Translations under genes and position numbers: made by a program | Notes under the pieces: model-generated | Seen by the model: only the letters and a program-made list of their open reading frames with translations | What the model was told of the DNA's origin: nothing | Databases searched by the model: none | Part shown: piece after piece, positions 1 to 10,990 of the stretch | Position numbering within the stretch: position 1 is the stretch's first letter | Layout of the letters: every line of letters begins with the position of its first letter | Assembly (NCBI GenBank): GCA_020796225.1 | Contig: CM036756.1 | Span: 41,969,398-42,033,397, forward strand | DNA length: 64,000 nt | Source: Arion vulgaris | Lineage: Eukaryota; Mollusca; Gastropoda; Stylommatophora; Arionidae | Direction: 5' to 3'

Positions 1-672
1 GACCTTACCAGCAGTCCAGAAAATATTCAACTAAAAACTACACTCTTGAAAAAGTCAAAAGTTTTACATACCTAGGGAGTATGATGTCATCTACGGGGAT
101 ACAGCGCCAGAAATTCCACACAGAATCGCATTGGCATCAAGTGCTTTTAACAAATTGTCAAATATATGGAAGTCCAATTCACTCAGCAAGCACTTAAAAT
201 TAAAGATCTTTAACTCTTGTGTGATTCCAGTATTAACTTATGGATGCGAGAGTTGGAAAGCAACAAAAGCTCTAGAAAGAAAATTAGATAACTTTGAGAA
301 TAAATGTCTTAGAAGAATACTGAACCTCAAATGGTCAGATTTCAGACCCAATACACAAATAAGACAAGAGACCAAGCAAGAAAATGTATCAAATTTTATA
401 AGAAAGCGCGCTGGAACTACATCGGCCACACACTTAGAATGGATGAGAGAAGACTCCCTTACCAATCCCTCATATGGACACCAGAGGGAAAAAGAAAACG
501 AGGAAGACCAAGAGAGACTCTGCGTAGAACCATCACCAGAGAAGGCTCAACGATGGGCCTAGTAAACATTAAAGACTTAAAACAAATAGCAACGAACCGC
601 GAAACATGGAGAGCTATGACCTCTGCCCTATGCGCCGCCCACAGGCCCAAGAGGAAAGACTAACTAACTAAC
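1..672 (+). mobile_element. RTE-like LINE, 3' end of reverse-transcriptase ORF (cut by window edge)
   Basis: This is the C-terminal part of a LINE polyprotein: the thumb and tail after the reverse-transcriptase catalytic core. Motifs seen are FTYLGS (63-80), YGCESWK, NKCLRRILNLKW, then RKRGRPRETLRRT and the terminal TSALCAAH. The frame is broken at least twice, at about 90-120 (after TYLGS) and about 400 (before the RWNYIGHTLR segment), so the copy is dead. It ends in a short (taac)n tail at 661-672, as RTE-type LINEs often do. The same protein tail and the same taactaac-type end occur in the longer copy at 42088-44300, which identifies the family. The 5' part lies outside the window. Clade assignment is by motif memory only. 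Confidence 0.8.
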
Positions 673-1357
673 AACAGATGTATGAAAAGACTTATCAATA
701 AACATTGTACTGGTACGGTGTGACTGTTTGACGGTGCACCCTCTAGGAGATATTGTGGAAGGTATAGGAACACCTATGACATGTCGAGAATGAAATTAGG
801 ATACTCCCAACTGAAACTGAATGATGCACTAAATGGGCAGATATAAAAAAGAGAGATATATACAATTTAAAGTGACAAATTGATGGAGATAGAGATATCA
901 TTGTCAACATATCTTCTTGTTCGACTTAAAAAACAAAGCTGCCGCTAGCCAGTGACTTTTGTACTGTTTGTCAGCTACATCGTGTGTCAGCTACATCGTG
1001 GGTCTCTGTCGCTAGGCAGTTAAATTTTTTGCCTTACGTTCGTATCCGGACCAAGCCGTTCTGTTCACGAGTGTAATTCTACCAGAGACCCCTAGAAATG
1101 TTGCATGTGAAGTGTCTCTCAGCAAAAGGTGCATAAACATACTCTCGGCAGGTGGCATGCCATTTCTGCTGAGAGGGACCGAGCCTTATGGGGTAAAGCC
1201 CGCTGCAATAAAGTCAATCCTTCTGCTTTAGACCATTTTTTAAAGACATCCCTGAGATCTCTGATAAATTTGATTTTAAAACGAATAGCACATTATGTAT
1301 TTTACATAATTTAATCTCATTAAATAAAGTTCATCCTTTCAGTTTCAACCAATGTTC
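671..1357 (+). repeat. Dispersed element E1, unexpanded copy
   Basis: This roughly 690-bp segment matches, in reverse complement, two separated stretches: 27298-27768 (matching 671-960) and 18626-18990 (matching about 1030-1357). Those stretches flank the 61-bp satellite. Here the two halves are joined by only about 70 bp. That joint contains a perfect 16-bp tandem duplication (969-984 and 985-1000) whose sequence resembles part of the satellite monomer. A tRNA-like B box (gttcgtatcc, 1038-1047) begins the second half. The second half ends with caatgttct just before the tail of the next element. I do not recognise the family. It may be a SINE joined to an unrelated 5' part, or one non-autonomous element with an internal tRNA-like promoter. 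Confidence 0.75.
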
Positions 1358-2740
1358 TTCTTCTTCTTCTCTCGTTCGACCGCTGTTAGTTCAGGCGGAA
1401 AGTCATGACGCCTGGTATTGCGCTTCTGACTGATATTTGCGTGAGACCTATATTGCCCTTTTACCGGCATCCCTCAACCATATGGACAGCCTCGCCGACT
1501 TCCGAGGTACTTGAAGCTTAGATCCTTCAAGTGTGATCGTTGCAGGAGACCTGTTGTCCTTGTAACTCTTTCTCGGACAGAGTTACTTAGTGAAGGTAGA
1601 ACTGATGACTTCTCTATCGGCTTTCTTGCCTTTGGTGAGATCGTTCCGTACGAATCGTAAAATACACACTCTTTTAGTGTCGTAAATTTGGGCTTGGATC
1701 TACGCCAAAGGGCATTAGCTTACTTTGCGCTGACTGTGTGAGGTCGCTCAGGGAAAAACCCGAGCGATCGACCCTGCTTGTCTAAGGCTAGTCACAGGAA
1801 CTGTCAGATTTCTTGTATTCATTGCGCTCATATTACGATCATTTTTCGCCTTATATTTGGGCTTTTGCGAACTTCGCCAAAGAGTATATCTACAATATGC
1901 GCTCTCTCTGACTATATGAGGTCGTTTCGGATTAAGAACATTATAAGTCATTGGAGACGCATGTGCTTCGTAAACAAAACCCGATCATATGCTGGTGGTA
2001 TGCTTAGCCAGTATACGATCTGTACCATGGTGTTTGAACGCCATCTTACGTTGTGTAGGATGATCGGCGTCCGAAAAGTATTGTCCTTAGCGAATGTTTG
2101 GGTTTGAACCAGTCAAGCTTTTGCACTATCGGCCTTACTTTTTTTGTTATCCACGGTGAGTTTGTTCTTGAGTAGAAGTATTCTGAGCCGTTTCGGGGCC
2201 CATGTCGGCATTTGGCAATTTGTAAGGTTTTACTCTGCATTCTCCCTAACCTCGGGAAACACTAGACTGGGGTTTCGCAGATATTTTAGAGGGCCGATTC
2301 AATCCGCGCTAGCAGCGCAATTGAAATTTTGCGCCCGCGAACATCACCCACCTCAGTTCTTCCAGGGATGTTAGCTGTAAATGCAACATTACCTTGCCCG
2401 GTTGTCCCATGGAAGAGTTTCGTTTGACATCACCCACCTCAGTTCTTCCGGGGATGTTAGTTGTTTGTGCAACAGTACCTTGCCCGGTTATCCCAGGGAG
2501 GGTAGTTTCGTTAGGCAACTTTAGAATTTTTGCTCGTCAAACCTTACCCGGGAAAATATGCCTGCGCTAAGCCTTTGATACTGAGTTTACCGCAATCTTC
2601 CTGTTTGTCGATATTATACTTTACAGTGTTTTTAGAGACACTTGCCCCTAGACTGCCCTGACACGCAGCCGTCTCGGGCTCATGGCTCCGAGTTTCGCAC
2701 CATGTGGACCCACTACTCTGCTGTGGATGCACCTCTCATC
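1356..2740 (-). repeat. Unclassified retroposon family D, copy 1
   Basis: Minus-strand copy of a non-coding family (D) of about 1-1.8 kb, also seen at 45790-47600, 52640-53705 and 54852-56105, with a related head at 28985-29230. Shared landmarks are the stretch around 2160-2260 (gagccgtttcggggcc region, then a ctctgcattctccc block), the repeated 'catcacccacctcagttcttcc' stretch occurring twice here (2344-2366 and 2429-2451), and the 'ctttgatactgagttt' stretch near 2575. The element's 3' end is a (gaa)n tail, read here as ttcttcttcttc at 1356-1367. No long ORF is conserved between copies. The (gaa)n tail suggests retroposition; the class is not known to me. Confidence 0.65.
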
Positions 2741-2789
2741 CATTCATGTTCATTTACGTGTTTGTGGGATCTTGTCCCGTATTTGGCAA

Positions 2790-3025
2790 TTTTGGTCATT
2801 AATAGACAAAATTAGAAATGAAGAAATCAGAAGAATACCGAATGTGAAATCAATAATGCAATACATAAAAGAACAACAGATTAAATGGTTTGAACACCTG
2901 ACAAGAATGCCCTGGTATCGACTACCACAGAGAACCACATTGAAAAAAAGTATAACGGGTACAGAGCTTGGGAAAGATCAAAGAAAATATGGAGTGACGG
3001 TATCAAGAACAACATTAGGAAAATG
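2790..3025 (+). mobile_element. LINE C-terminal fragment (family E)
   Basis: A short coding relic reading RNEEIRRI, then YIKEQQIKWFEHLTRMP. This matches the RNEDIRSRVG and YIERQ-IQWFGHLMRM part of the longer copy at 57000-57760 and is typical of the tail of LINE reverse-transcriptase proteins. It is 5' truncated and stops at 3025. It lies next to the 36-bp array. No target-site duplication was found. Confidence 0.6.
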
Positions 3026-3112
3026 AATAACAGCTTACAGAGTGCTTTAGAACATGCATACACAAGATAATGCTGCTGGATGATGCTGCTTCGTTGAGGC
3101 GGGGATCGCAAC

Positions 3113-3764
3113 CTCTATGGACGTGACCGAAGTGATGTGAAGATAATCCTCTATGAACGTAACCGAAGTGATGTGAAGATAATCCTCTATGAACGTGACC
3201 GAAGTGATGTGAAGATAATCCTCTATGAACGTGACCGAAGTGATGTGAAGATAATCCTCTATGAACGTGACCGAAGTGATGTGAAGATAATTCTCTATGG
3301 ACGTAACCGAAGTGATGTGAAGATAATCCTCTATGAACGGGACCGAAATGATATAAAGATAATCCTCTATGAACGGGACCGAAATGATATAAAGATAATC
3401 CTCTATGAACGTAACCGAAGTGATGTGAAGATAATTCTCTATGAACGTGACCGAAGTGATGTGAAGATAATCCTCTATGGACGTAACCGAAGTGATGTGA
3501 AGATAATCCTCTATGAACGGGACCGACATGATATAAAGATAATCCTCTATGAACGTAACCGAAGTGATGTGAAGATAATTCTCTATGAACGTAACCGAAG
3601 TGATGTGAAGATAATTCTCTATGAACGTGACCGAAGTGATGTGAAGATAATTCTCTATGAACGTGACCGAAGTGATGTGAAGATAATTCTCTATGAACGT
3701 GACCGAAGTGATGTGAAGATAATTCTCTATGATTGTGACCGAAGTGCTGTGAAGATAATCCTCT
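3113..3764. repeat. 36-bp tandem array, about 18 copies
   Basis: The period is 36 bp (core accgaagtgatgtgaagata), with about 18 units and a few variant subtypes (for example a 'gggaccgaaatgatataaag' variant at about 3338 and 3374). Because 36 is divisible by 3, several frames stay open across the array; this is not evidence of coding. The left edge abuts a B-box-like stretch, read on the minus strand as ggttgcgatcccc (about 3101-3113). This resembles the tRNA T-arm motif with one extra base. Confidence 0.95.
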
Positions 3765-4152
3765 TACAACTACTGTAGTACCTGAGGTTAGAAGTGTATC
3801 AATACTTGACAAATTGATTAGGCAATTTCTTCACAGCGAGTGTAAATTGTCGCAATAAATGTTACCAACATAGATATGAACTTATTTATTATTATTATTG
3901 TTTTGAAATCAATAACAAAGTGAAATCGTGCATGTATTTTAATTTTAATAAAAGAAACATATTTCGAAGATAGACATCTACATCATCAGGTATGTCAGTC
4001 GAAGGTCAAGGAAATATTTAATCAATTGTTAACAAATGAAGAGTTGAAATTGAAATTAAAAATGGACATCAAGAATTCAGGCTACAAAGTAAAATTCCAA
4101 TATTATATTCAGCCTTATGGGCTGCATCAAAGAAGTTTTTTAAATTTTTATT
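3765..4152. other. Intergenic stretch, nothing recognised
   Basis: AT-rich DNA between the 36-bp array and the SINE. No open frame with recognisable motifs and no repeat shared elsewhere in the window was noticed. Confidence 0.5.
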
Positions 4153-4163
4153 ACTATCATCAT

Positions 4164-4443
4164 GAGAGCCACGGTAGCGTAGTTGTTAGTGAACTCGCTT
4201 CTCAAGGCTGGAGGTCTGGGTTCAACTCCCGCAGTTCGCGTTTAAATTTCCCCGACCGCGATGGCTCTCAGGTCGACCCAGCCTCAACTGGGTACCAGAC
4301 ATGTTCTGGGAAAAGTAAAGGCGGCCGGCGTGATGCTGACGACATCATCCATCGTGTGCCGAAGGTCAATGAAAAATACAGGCTTAACACTGTTTTGCCC
4401 TATATACCACGAGGTATGAAAGGGTTACTTTACTTTTACTTTT
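4164..4443 (+). mobile_element. tRNA-derived SINE (type A)
   Basis: The head is tRNA-like, with an A-box-like stretch gtagcgtagttgttag (4174-4189) and a B box gggttcaactcc (4218-4229). A roughly 170-bp body follows, then a pyrimidine-rich tail of ttttac repeats (4428-4446). It is flanked by imperfect direct repeats actatcatcat (4153-4163) and actaccatcatcat (4444-4457), as expected for target-primed insertion. No second copy was seen in the window. The tRNA-like part is too degenerate, and too clearly followed by a SINE body, to be a functional tRNA gene. Confidence 0.8.
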
Positions 4444-4499
4444 ACTACCATCATCATATTCAGCCAAAAGATGATTTAACATGGTCACCAGTTTTGTAA

Positions 4500-4834
4500 T
4501 AAAGAAAATAAAGATACTGTTAGTAGAGGAACGCGACGACTTAAGATTATTGATGATAAAAATGGCACCAAACATTGAAAAAAAAGTTTTTTTCTTATCA
4601 TGCTCAGCTCCTCACTAATAATATTACATTCATTTTTACTAAACTATTTTAAAAAATCACACTGGAAACAATAAATCAATATATCGATATTGGTATTATC
4701 TTCTAATAAAATAATTGTTAAAAATGTGTTCTTGTTTTTTCAATATATAGTATACAATATAGTTTTCCAAGGGGGCCCTATCGAATCATTCACTGAAAAA
4801 GGGGGCTCTGATAAAAAAAGGTTGGGAACCTATC
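4500..4834. other. AT-rich stretch ending in a hAT-like terminus
   Basis: From 4500 to about 4765 nothing is recognised. About 4770-4834 reads as the end of a hAT-type non-autonomous transposon: a g-rich 'agggggctctgat' stretch, then aaaaaaaggttgggaacc. This is the inverted form of the widespread cagtggttcccaacc-type terminus. Only one end is evident. Confidence 0.45.
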
Positions 4835-5459
4835 ATCTAGCATTCTAGACGGTCTTTACCTTATAGCTTCATTATGTCGAAGCTCACAAACAAAAAGTCT
4901 CTCGATTTTTGCGTTATCTTGTTTTTCACATTTTCGCTAGAATAGTCTGCATGTACAACAGTTCGCTGTCACGTACTTAAGACTTCCAGAGAATTTTCAA
5001 TTAGAATATTCCAGCAGTTTTGGAACTAACTAATGTGACAACTGACAGCGGCGATGTTAGTAACGGATTCGAATAATGAAGCAGCATTAGAGGTAATGTA
5101 AGTGAATCTATTCTCCACAAAAGTGGAAAAAGGATTCGAGTCCACAATGGCGAAATTTGCTGCATCGGAGCAGTTGCAGCAGTGTAAGAGTAGCACCATC
5201 TTGCAACGAACCAAATCCAGTAACCATAAGCTTTCATGATAGACAGTGCACACACTTCAGCTTCTTACAGAGTTCTTATTATGATATATTAACAAATTTC
5301 CACCCTAATATGGAGAATAGTTTGATTTAAGACCAAGTTTAGGACGAGACCATCACTTTCTGAAAACAATTTAGAGAAGGATATCCCATCGTGAAAGAAT
5401 GTTCGCCAGATAAGAGCTATCAATTGCTTCTAACGGATGTAGAGTTTTACAGATATCAA

Positions 5460-5890
5460 GAGCAGTAATGGCTTCTTGGGGCTCATGTCACGGGCAACTT
5501 TTGTTACGGTTGTTTTTGTTTGTATATTTCGTTTCTTCAGTGGCCATTTTAGTTATTAAACCGCTGTTTACGCCTGCAGTCATCATCATCAGGTGCCGTG
5601 CCGGCTGGCGTAGGTGATCATCGATCTCCACAAACCTCTGTCGTCGGTGTTTGCTATCAACTCAGATGTTGACGCTCTACAGTGCCATGAAGTCAGGCCA
5701 TCCAACATTTTCTCTCTGTCTTCCTCTGCCTCGTCTACCCTCGATTTTACCGGTTGTCACAATGTGTTCTAAACCTTCCCTCCTCATCACATGCCCGAAA
5801 AATGATGACTACTGCTTTCTTATATTGATGATAAGCCTTCTCTGTGTATTGATCTCATTCAATACCTCAACATTAGTAAGCCAGCAGTAG
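5460..5890 (-). mobile_element. LINE C-terminal fragment (family G)
   Basis: Minus-strand coding relic reading FFGHVMRREGLEHIVTTGKI, then EGRRGRGRQRE, followed after a frameshift by a degraded tail that ends in (atg)n at about 5580-5592. These motifs belong to the tail of LINE reverse-transcriptase proteins that share the FGHVMRR and GKIEGRRGRGRQR signature. The recognisable part is about 5575-5885. The stretch 5460-5575 shows nothing specific. The fragment is absent from unit B. Confidence 0.65.
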
Positions 5891-6092
5891 TTTGTAAACT
5901 ATATTTCATACATCTAACAAGTATACATGTATAGGTAAACTTTAATATATGATTCTCTTAAACAATGGTCAGTTATGGATATTTAAAATGAGCTACAATA
6001 TACTTGTTGATGCTTACACTTCCATATGGCGATCTTACGCAGAATAAACATGATTTTCATTACATTTTTACTTGTGACATAATCTACTAGAG

Positions 6093-6175
6093 CAGTGGCT
6101 CTCAACCTGTGGGTCGCGATCCCTTTGGGTATGGAACGACCCTTTCAAAGGGTTGCGAGTCGACTGTGTCCATTT
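6093..6175 (+). mobile_element. hAT-type MITE terminus remnant
   Basis: It begins cagtggctctcaacctgtgg, followed by gtcgcgatccctttggg and a complementary gacccttt-type stretch. This matches the well-known terminus of a widespread hAT-derived non-autonomous family (cagtggttctcaacctgtgg). The second terminus was not found, so it is a remnant. The aligned region of unit B (around 38430) lacks it. Confidence 0.65.
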
Positions 6176-6499
6176 GGAGGATGCATGATGTGATATGGCT
6201 TTGATAGCGTATGTAGTGAGTAAAGTTGACCAATAAAAAGTTGACATAATAAAGTTTCTTCAAGATCGGATATTTGTGTGAGAATTACACCGTCGACACG
6301 AATGTGATGCTAAGGTGATACATTTGACATCAAGCGTGGATTGAAACTCTGACATCGGTAACTAATGAGATATATTTATAACTAGCTACTAACTATGGAA
6401 ACTATTCGACAATATATCCTTCATCATTTACTGAAAGTAACAATGCATCAATGAGACTGTCTGAAAAACAGGGAGCACGGTTCTGCTTATAAAAAATAA

Positions 6500-6735
6500 T
6501 AATTCTTCTCGTACCGTTATACGTTACATAGGGCATGCAAGCAATTTCTCCATATCGATCTATCTTGGGCAACTCGCTCAATCTCCTCCATGGAACTGAG
6601 ACTGATATTTCTTGCCTCTCTCAGAAAATTTCGTTTCAGGGCCTTCTTATGTCCTCCTGTCTTTCTTGAACCCTTTGCATCCCACTTCAATACCTGCTTT
6701 GATATTCTTTGGTCATTTCTTCTCAATATATTAAT
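6500..6735 (-). mobile_element. RTE-like 3'-end fragment (RTE-2 family)
   Basis: Minus-strand 5'-truncated insertion. It encodes the last part of an RTE-like protein (RRNDQRISKQVLKWDAKGSR, then SSMEEIERVAQDRS and LHALCNV) and has an (att)n tail at 6502-6510. The same 3' end occurs at 10738-10990, 46991-47228 and in the long copy at 60510-62410. Unit B lacks it: its continuous ttataaataaaacatttaat near 41130 corresponds to the two flanks here, with ataaa as the likely short duplicated target. It sits 40 bp beyond the stop codon of receptor copy 1. Confidence 0.85.
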
Positions 6736-6776
6736 AAATACAACATTTAATATTTATTTTTGTAGAAAACGTTCTA

Positions 6777-7470
6777 CTATTTACAGAACAAACGTTTAAC
6801 TGCAGGTTGTAACTTTGAAGATAAGACAAAATAAAACGGAACTTTTAAACAAACAGTAATTGCATTCAATAAGTAGGATACGCTTGTTGAATTCTCAACG
6901 GTAGAGATAACATTGATATGTTTTACAATTGGAGACATGACAACAATGAATATGCTTAAACGTCGACCTTTTCTTAATATGATTAGATCTAATCTACGTA
7001 CTCTATTTGTTATTTTTTTCTTGGTTATATGGTTGTAAACGAATTTAAAAGCAATAGCTAACAAACATATAAACAAAATAGTTATGTTGCCAAGACATAA
7101 CAGTGATTTGATAACAACAATGAGAGTATTACGATGAGGCACCTGGTAGAGATACGCTGATTTAGTTATGTTTAACGTGATGTCAAATACGATATATCCA
7201 TCAATGAGGAAACATAAGGTAATCAACATCAGTAACACATACACACCAGCTATAGACAATATCATTTTCGTTCTGTTTGAATGAAAGATGATGGCAACTC
7301 TTAATGGATAGTAAACTGTAATACAACATGCAAAAATAGAAAAACTAGTGAGTACAACGCTGACAGTAAAAAATATGTATCCACTGACGTAGAATGCAGA
7401 GTAGAGTATAGATGTCTTAAAGATAACAGCCCATCTTTCATCTATTAAACTAATGATGTGTGGACTTTGG
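6777..7470 (-). CDS. 7TM receptor copy 1, exon 2 (TM3-TM7 and stop)
   Basis: Terminal coding exon of a rhodopsin-like G-protein-coupled receptor. The acceptor (poly-T then cag, 7471-7473) gives phase 2 joining, which fits the exon 1 donor exactly and makes a 317-residue protein. Hydrophobic segments in the joined protein are TM3 about 108-136, TM4 about 156-178, TM5 about 205-235, TM6 about 255-275 and TM7 about 285-308. A basic pre-TM6 loop (ILRKGRRLS) and a basic tail follow. The DRY position reads CCITVYYP, and NPxxY is replaced by VPFYF. No cysteine is visible at the start of TM3 or in the second extracellular loop, so the usual disulfide seems absent. The overall look resembles the candidate chemosensory receptors expanded in heterobranch gastropods. 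The ligand is unknown and the family assignment is inference. Confidence 0.8.
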
Positions 7471-7929
7471 CTGAAAAAAATACAAATAATATAAACACCA
7501 TTTTTAGATCGTATGGCTAAATAAAATTCAATAACAAACAGTAATACTAATTAGTAGGTAATATATGAAAACCATATGAAAAAAAGACAATAACCTGATG
7601 TATATAAACAAAAGTAGACAAGTATACATAATTGTGTTATAAATATCAAGATTAATAAGTAAATAGTTAGACAATCAATATGACATTTCCTCAAACACTA
7701 CGGGTGCCAGAAAAGACTGACTATCATCCAACATCATTACGAAGTGTTTGTTTGCCAGGTTAGCTACGATGGAAGGATGTTGGAGGAGTTCCAGGCCACT
7801 ACTGGGATAGACAAGAGTACCTGCTCTCTCCTCTCCTCTTCTTTGTACTGGTCGATTGAGTTACACACAAAGCTTACACCGGCTAAGGAAAAGGCATTCA
7901 GTGAACACATATGACACTTGAAAGTCCTG

Positions 7930-8452
7930 AACTTTGCGAAAAATCATTGAGTCATTCATATGTGCTGATTCCTTCCCGTTAATAATGTCTGACACATTTA
8001 GTTTCTTATGACATTTTTTTTATTGTTTGCTCTAAAGACAATTGTAGGCCTCTTCTGCTGACAAGATCTGTCTTCCCGCGTTTGTCTGGAGTCGTCCTAC
8101 TTTAGGTCATTTCAGCCTTTTTCCGCCGGAATCACCAATTCAAACTTTTGTGCATGGTGTGCTCCCTGGACACTGTAGATTAAATCCCAAAATGTTTGGG
8201 GAAAGTGTCGCAGAAACAGAAGCTTAGTCAAGAAAAATGATGTTCTCAATGGAGAGCGGGAACGATTGCTATTTCTTCCATAGCTGTGGGATGATTTGGT
8301 TGCAGCCTGATTATTTGCCACTCGCCGGCGGGTTCTGCATTGTCAACTTATGGGACCCCATCCTGACAGACCTGAAGCTGACCGCTCAGTTTGTGATCCA
8401 CAGTAAATTAAGCACACAACCACATAATTCAGAAGAAGAGAAAGAAGAAGGA
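7930..8452 (+). mobile_element. Rearranged nimbus-like LINE insertion (5' part inverted)
   Basis: Positions 7930-8362 match the 5' region of the nimbus-like LINE at about 37615-38052 in the same orientation, so the LINE reads minus here. At 8361-8366 the sequence switches to the LINE 3' end in plus orientation (gacagacctgaagctgacc, then the ccacagtaaattaagc stretch), ending in an agaag-rich tail at 8431-8452. The switch point has a short shared cctg. Inverted 5' segment followed by correctly oriented 3' end is the product expected from twin priming, with the middle of the element missing. Two independent insertions would be an alternative. Confidence 0.65.
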
Positions 8453-8469
8453 CCACCAATAATTTCCTA

Positions 8470-9200
8470 GCTTTAGGCGGACTACAAGACGTAGATGCTC
8501 TGACAGAAATGATGAATCATGTTGGTCTTAAAACAGCTAAGAAAAGACAATAATACTGCGAAGAAGCAGCATACATGGAAATCCGGTATCAATGCAGTAA
8601 GAACTATAGAAGATGTTATTGAGTCTGTCTACCTAACTGTAAGATCAGCCTATGAAGATGTACAAATGATGACATTAACGGTAGGATTAGGAAAGCCAGA
8701 CAAGCTTTAGTTTTTCTTCACGCAATGTGAAGTTCTACTGATATCTCGACTAAATCAAATTTCATGATATTTAACTCAAATGTGAAATCAGTCTTCTTTT
8801 ATGGTTCATAAACGTGAACAGTCACCAAGTTAGATGCACATAAAATTCAAACCTTTAGCAACAAATGTCTTCGACGAATTCTCAGACTGAGATGGTATGA
8901 TAGAAGGCAAATAAAGACCAGGGGATAAGGACAGGACAAGAACTCATTATGACACAAGAAAGTAAGCGAAAATGGAAGACACAGTCTATTGTCACTAGAG
9001 TAGACTTGAGTTGAACCCACAAGGGTAACGGAAATAAGAACACCATAAACAGGTATATAGAATGAGTCTTCTTGTCGAACGGAAGGATGTCGGACTATCA
9101 TGGGAAGCCGTAAAAAGTAACCAACCAGATACCGGAGAAAGTGGTAGACAACGCCTGAGGCTCTATACTCCACGAGGAGCGTAAAGGAATACGTCAGTCA
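8470..9200 (+). mobile_element. Degraded LINE reverse-transcriptase fragment
   Basis: Conceptual reading across several stops gives GLQDVDALTEMMNHVGLKTA (after the position of the catalytic FADD/YADD), then DDINGRIRKARQA, SSTDIST and NKCLRRILRLRWYDRRQI. These are in the order expected for the region after the reverse-transcriptase core. At least four stops or frameshifts interrupt it. The best-preserved block is 8500-8910. It follows immediately after the rearranged LINE. Confidence 0.55.
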
Positions 9201-9894
9201 GTAAATAATAACTTAATGCTTTTTAAATATTCTTCAAGATATGACAAACTTTTATATAGAAAATACTTCTTAATAACAAACTAAAGAAATGTGTCTTTAC
9301 CGTTTATAATTTAAAATAATATTACTGGCATATTAGAAGATTCTATAAGAATATATATCGAAATAACAACTGTTGTAAAACAGGCAATCTTCCTATTCTT
9401 CTTCTTTTTATTCTTCTTCTTCTTCAGCTTTTGGCGTTTGATGTTCATTGCTGCAGGTACCACCCATTTCTATTCATTTTTAAAAATGTTCATTGCTACA
9501 GATATCAACTGCCTTCATTTACTTCTATTCTTAGCTTTCTCCTTCCAATTGTTGAGGCCTAGAGTTTCTAGGTTTACTTCAATGTTACTTCTTCAGCGCT
9601 TTCTAGGACTGTCCCGTAGTCTCTTCATTTTCTTCTTTTTTGCATATGCTCTCTTTTCTCTGCAATTCATTTCATGGTTTTCTAATAACTTTCATGAGTT
9701 AATGATGATTTAAGCAAATTATAAATATACTTATTGTTTCAGTCTCCATTCTCCACTACTTTCAACCTTGCTGGGTAAAATGATTTGTCTTCAGACGCTG
9801 TTTTATTGATCTGTAATAATGGTTCATCTTGTTTTGTTGTTCTCTAGGCTTCGTAGTCATTTGGAAAAAATTGCACATTTAAAATTTTGAATAT

Positions 9895-10358
9895 TGTTAT
9901 TTTGATGTTATGGGACAGACACTTACATTTTGATATTATGGGACAGACACTTACATTTTGATGTTATGGGACAGACACTTACATTTTGATGTTATGGGAC
10001 AGACACTTACTATATTGATGTTATGGGACAGACACTTACTATTTTGATGTTATGAGACAGACACTTACTATATTGATGTTATGGGACAGACACTTACATT
10101 TTGATATTATGGGACAGACACTTACATTTTGATGTTATGGGACAGACACTTACATTTTGATGTTATGGGACAGACACTTACTATATTGATGTTATGGGAC
10201 AGACACTTACTATTTTGATGTTATGAGACAGACACTTACTATATTGATGTTATGGGACAGACACTTACATTTTGATATTATGGGACAGACACTTACATTT
10301 TGATGTTATGGGACAGACACTTACATTTTGATGTTATGGGACAGACACTTACATTTTA
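9895..10358. repeat. 28-bp tandem array with 171-bp higher-order period
   Basis: The monomer is about 28-29 bp (core tgttatgggacagacactta), roughly 16 copies. A variant with tgatattatggg recurs at 9931, 10102 and 10273, exactly 171 bp apart, and a variant with tatgagacag sits once per period. So six-monomer blocks have been duplicated. The aligned place in unit B (about 47965-48005) has a single diverged copy. Confidence 0.95.
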
Positions 10359-10396
10359 GTCGAAGTTGTAGAGAAAGGAATATCTTTTGTTTCCTC

Positions 10397-10657
10397 ATTG
10401 TATTGTCTTCGTTTTCTTCAAACGCTTCGTATGGACCACTTGTATGTGATCTGAGCCTAGGAGCAATTATACGTTGTGCCAGTTGAGCACCTACGTGTAG
10501 GCCTGCACATCCGATTTCTGCTACGCCTTTTATTTACTAAATAAAGCTTCCTAGGTCCCTACCTTATTCACCTCTTACGACATACGTTGTAGGTCGCAGG
10601 CTGCTATTCTTTGCTCTCCCTGAGGACCCCGGCAACACACGGGCGTGATTGTATTGT
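10397..10657 (-). mobile_element. SINE-like retroposon (type C) with perfect 10-bp target duplication
   Basis: Insertion 10407-10647 (241 bp) flanked by perfect attgtattgt at 10397-10406 and 10648-10657. The aligned site in unit B (near 48045) is empty. On the minus strand it starts with a cgtgtgttgccgggg head and gacctacaacgtatgtcgta, and ends with ggctcagatcacatacaagt and a gaagaaaacgaag tail. The 3' part is shared with the 3' ends of family D elements (for example 53560-53700). Head-like pieces also occur at 44400-44480 and 59993-60045. A clear tRNA B box was not found, so the class is uncertain. Confidence 0.8.
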
Positions 10658-10737
10658 AGACTTTATCACTTTTCTTATTATGTTGGAACTAAAATCTAGA
10701 TTGACTCTATTGAAAGCAAAGAGACCATACACGTATA

Positions 10738-10990
10738 ATAATAGTAATAATTCCTCTAGTACCGTTATACGTTACATAGGGCCTGAAAGCAATTTCTCCA
10801 TACCACTCCATCTTGGGCGACTCGTTTAATATCCTCCATGGAACTGAGAACGATATTTCTTGCCTCTCTCAAGAAAGTTCGTTTCAGGGTCTCCTTATTT
10901 CGTCATCTCTTTTTTTAACCCTTTACATCCCCCTTCACTGCCTTTTTAAATAGTTTTTACCATTTCTTCTTAAGATGTGTCCAACATATC
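10738..10990 (-). mobile_element. RTE-like 3'-end fragment (RTE-2 family), diverged
   Basis: It has the same 3' end as at 6500-6735 and 46991-47228: an (att)n-like tail at 10738-10750, then the reverse complement of the GNIGLSPMEEIERVAQDR-type coding end with many substitutions and small indels. It is more diverged than the other copies. It lies in the receptor intron of unit A, and unit B lacks it. Confidence 0.75.

Noticed and set aside
1748..2374. Several open frames of 60-110 codons on both strands
   Set aside because: They lie in retroposon D copy 1. Other D copies do not keep these frames.
3015..3812. 265-codon and 213-codon open frames with 12-residue repeats on both strands
   Set aside because: Same reason: a 36-bp array is open in several frames at once, which argues against coding.
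4164..4240. tRNA gene
   Set aside because: A and B boxes are present, but stems pair poorly, and a SINE body, tail and flanking direct repeats follow. The same applies to 11491-11560, 49880-49939, 18923-18992 and 31740-31803.
9438..9713. 91-codon hydrophobic open frame
   Set aside because: It is pyrimidine-rich low-complexity DNA (ttcttc runs) giving Phe/Leu/Ser-rich translation. No conservation with unit B.
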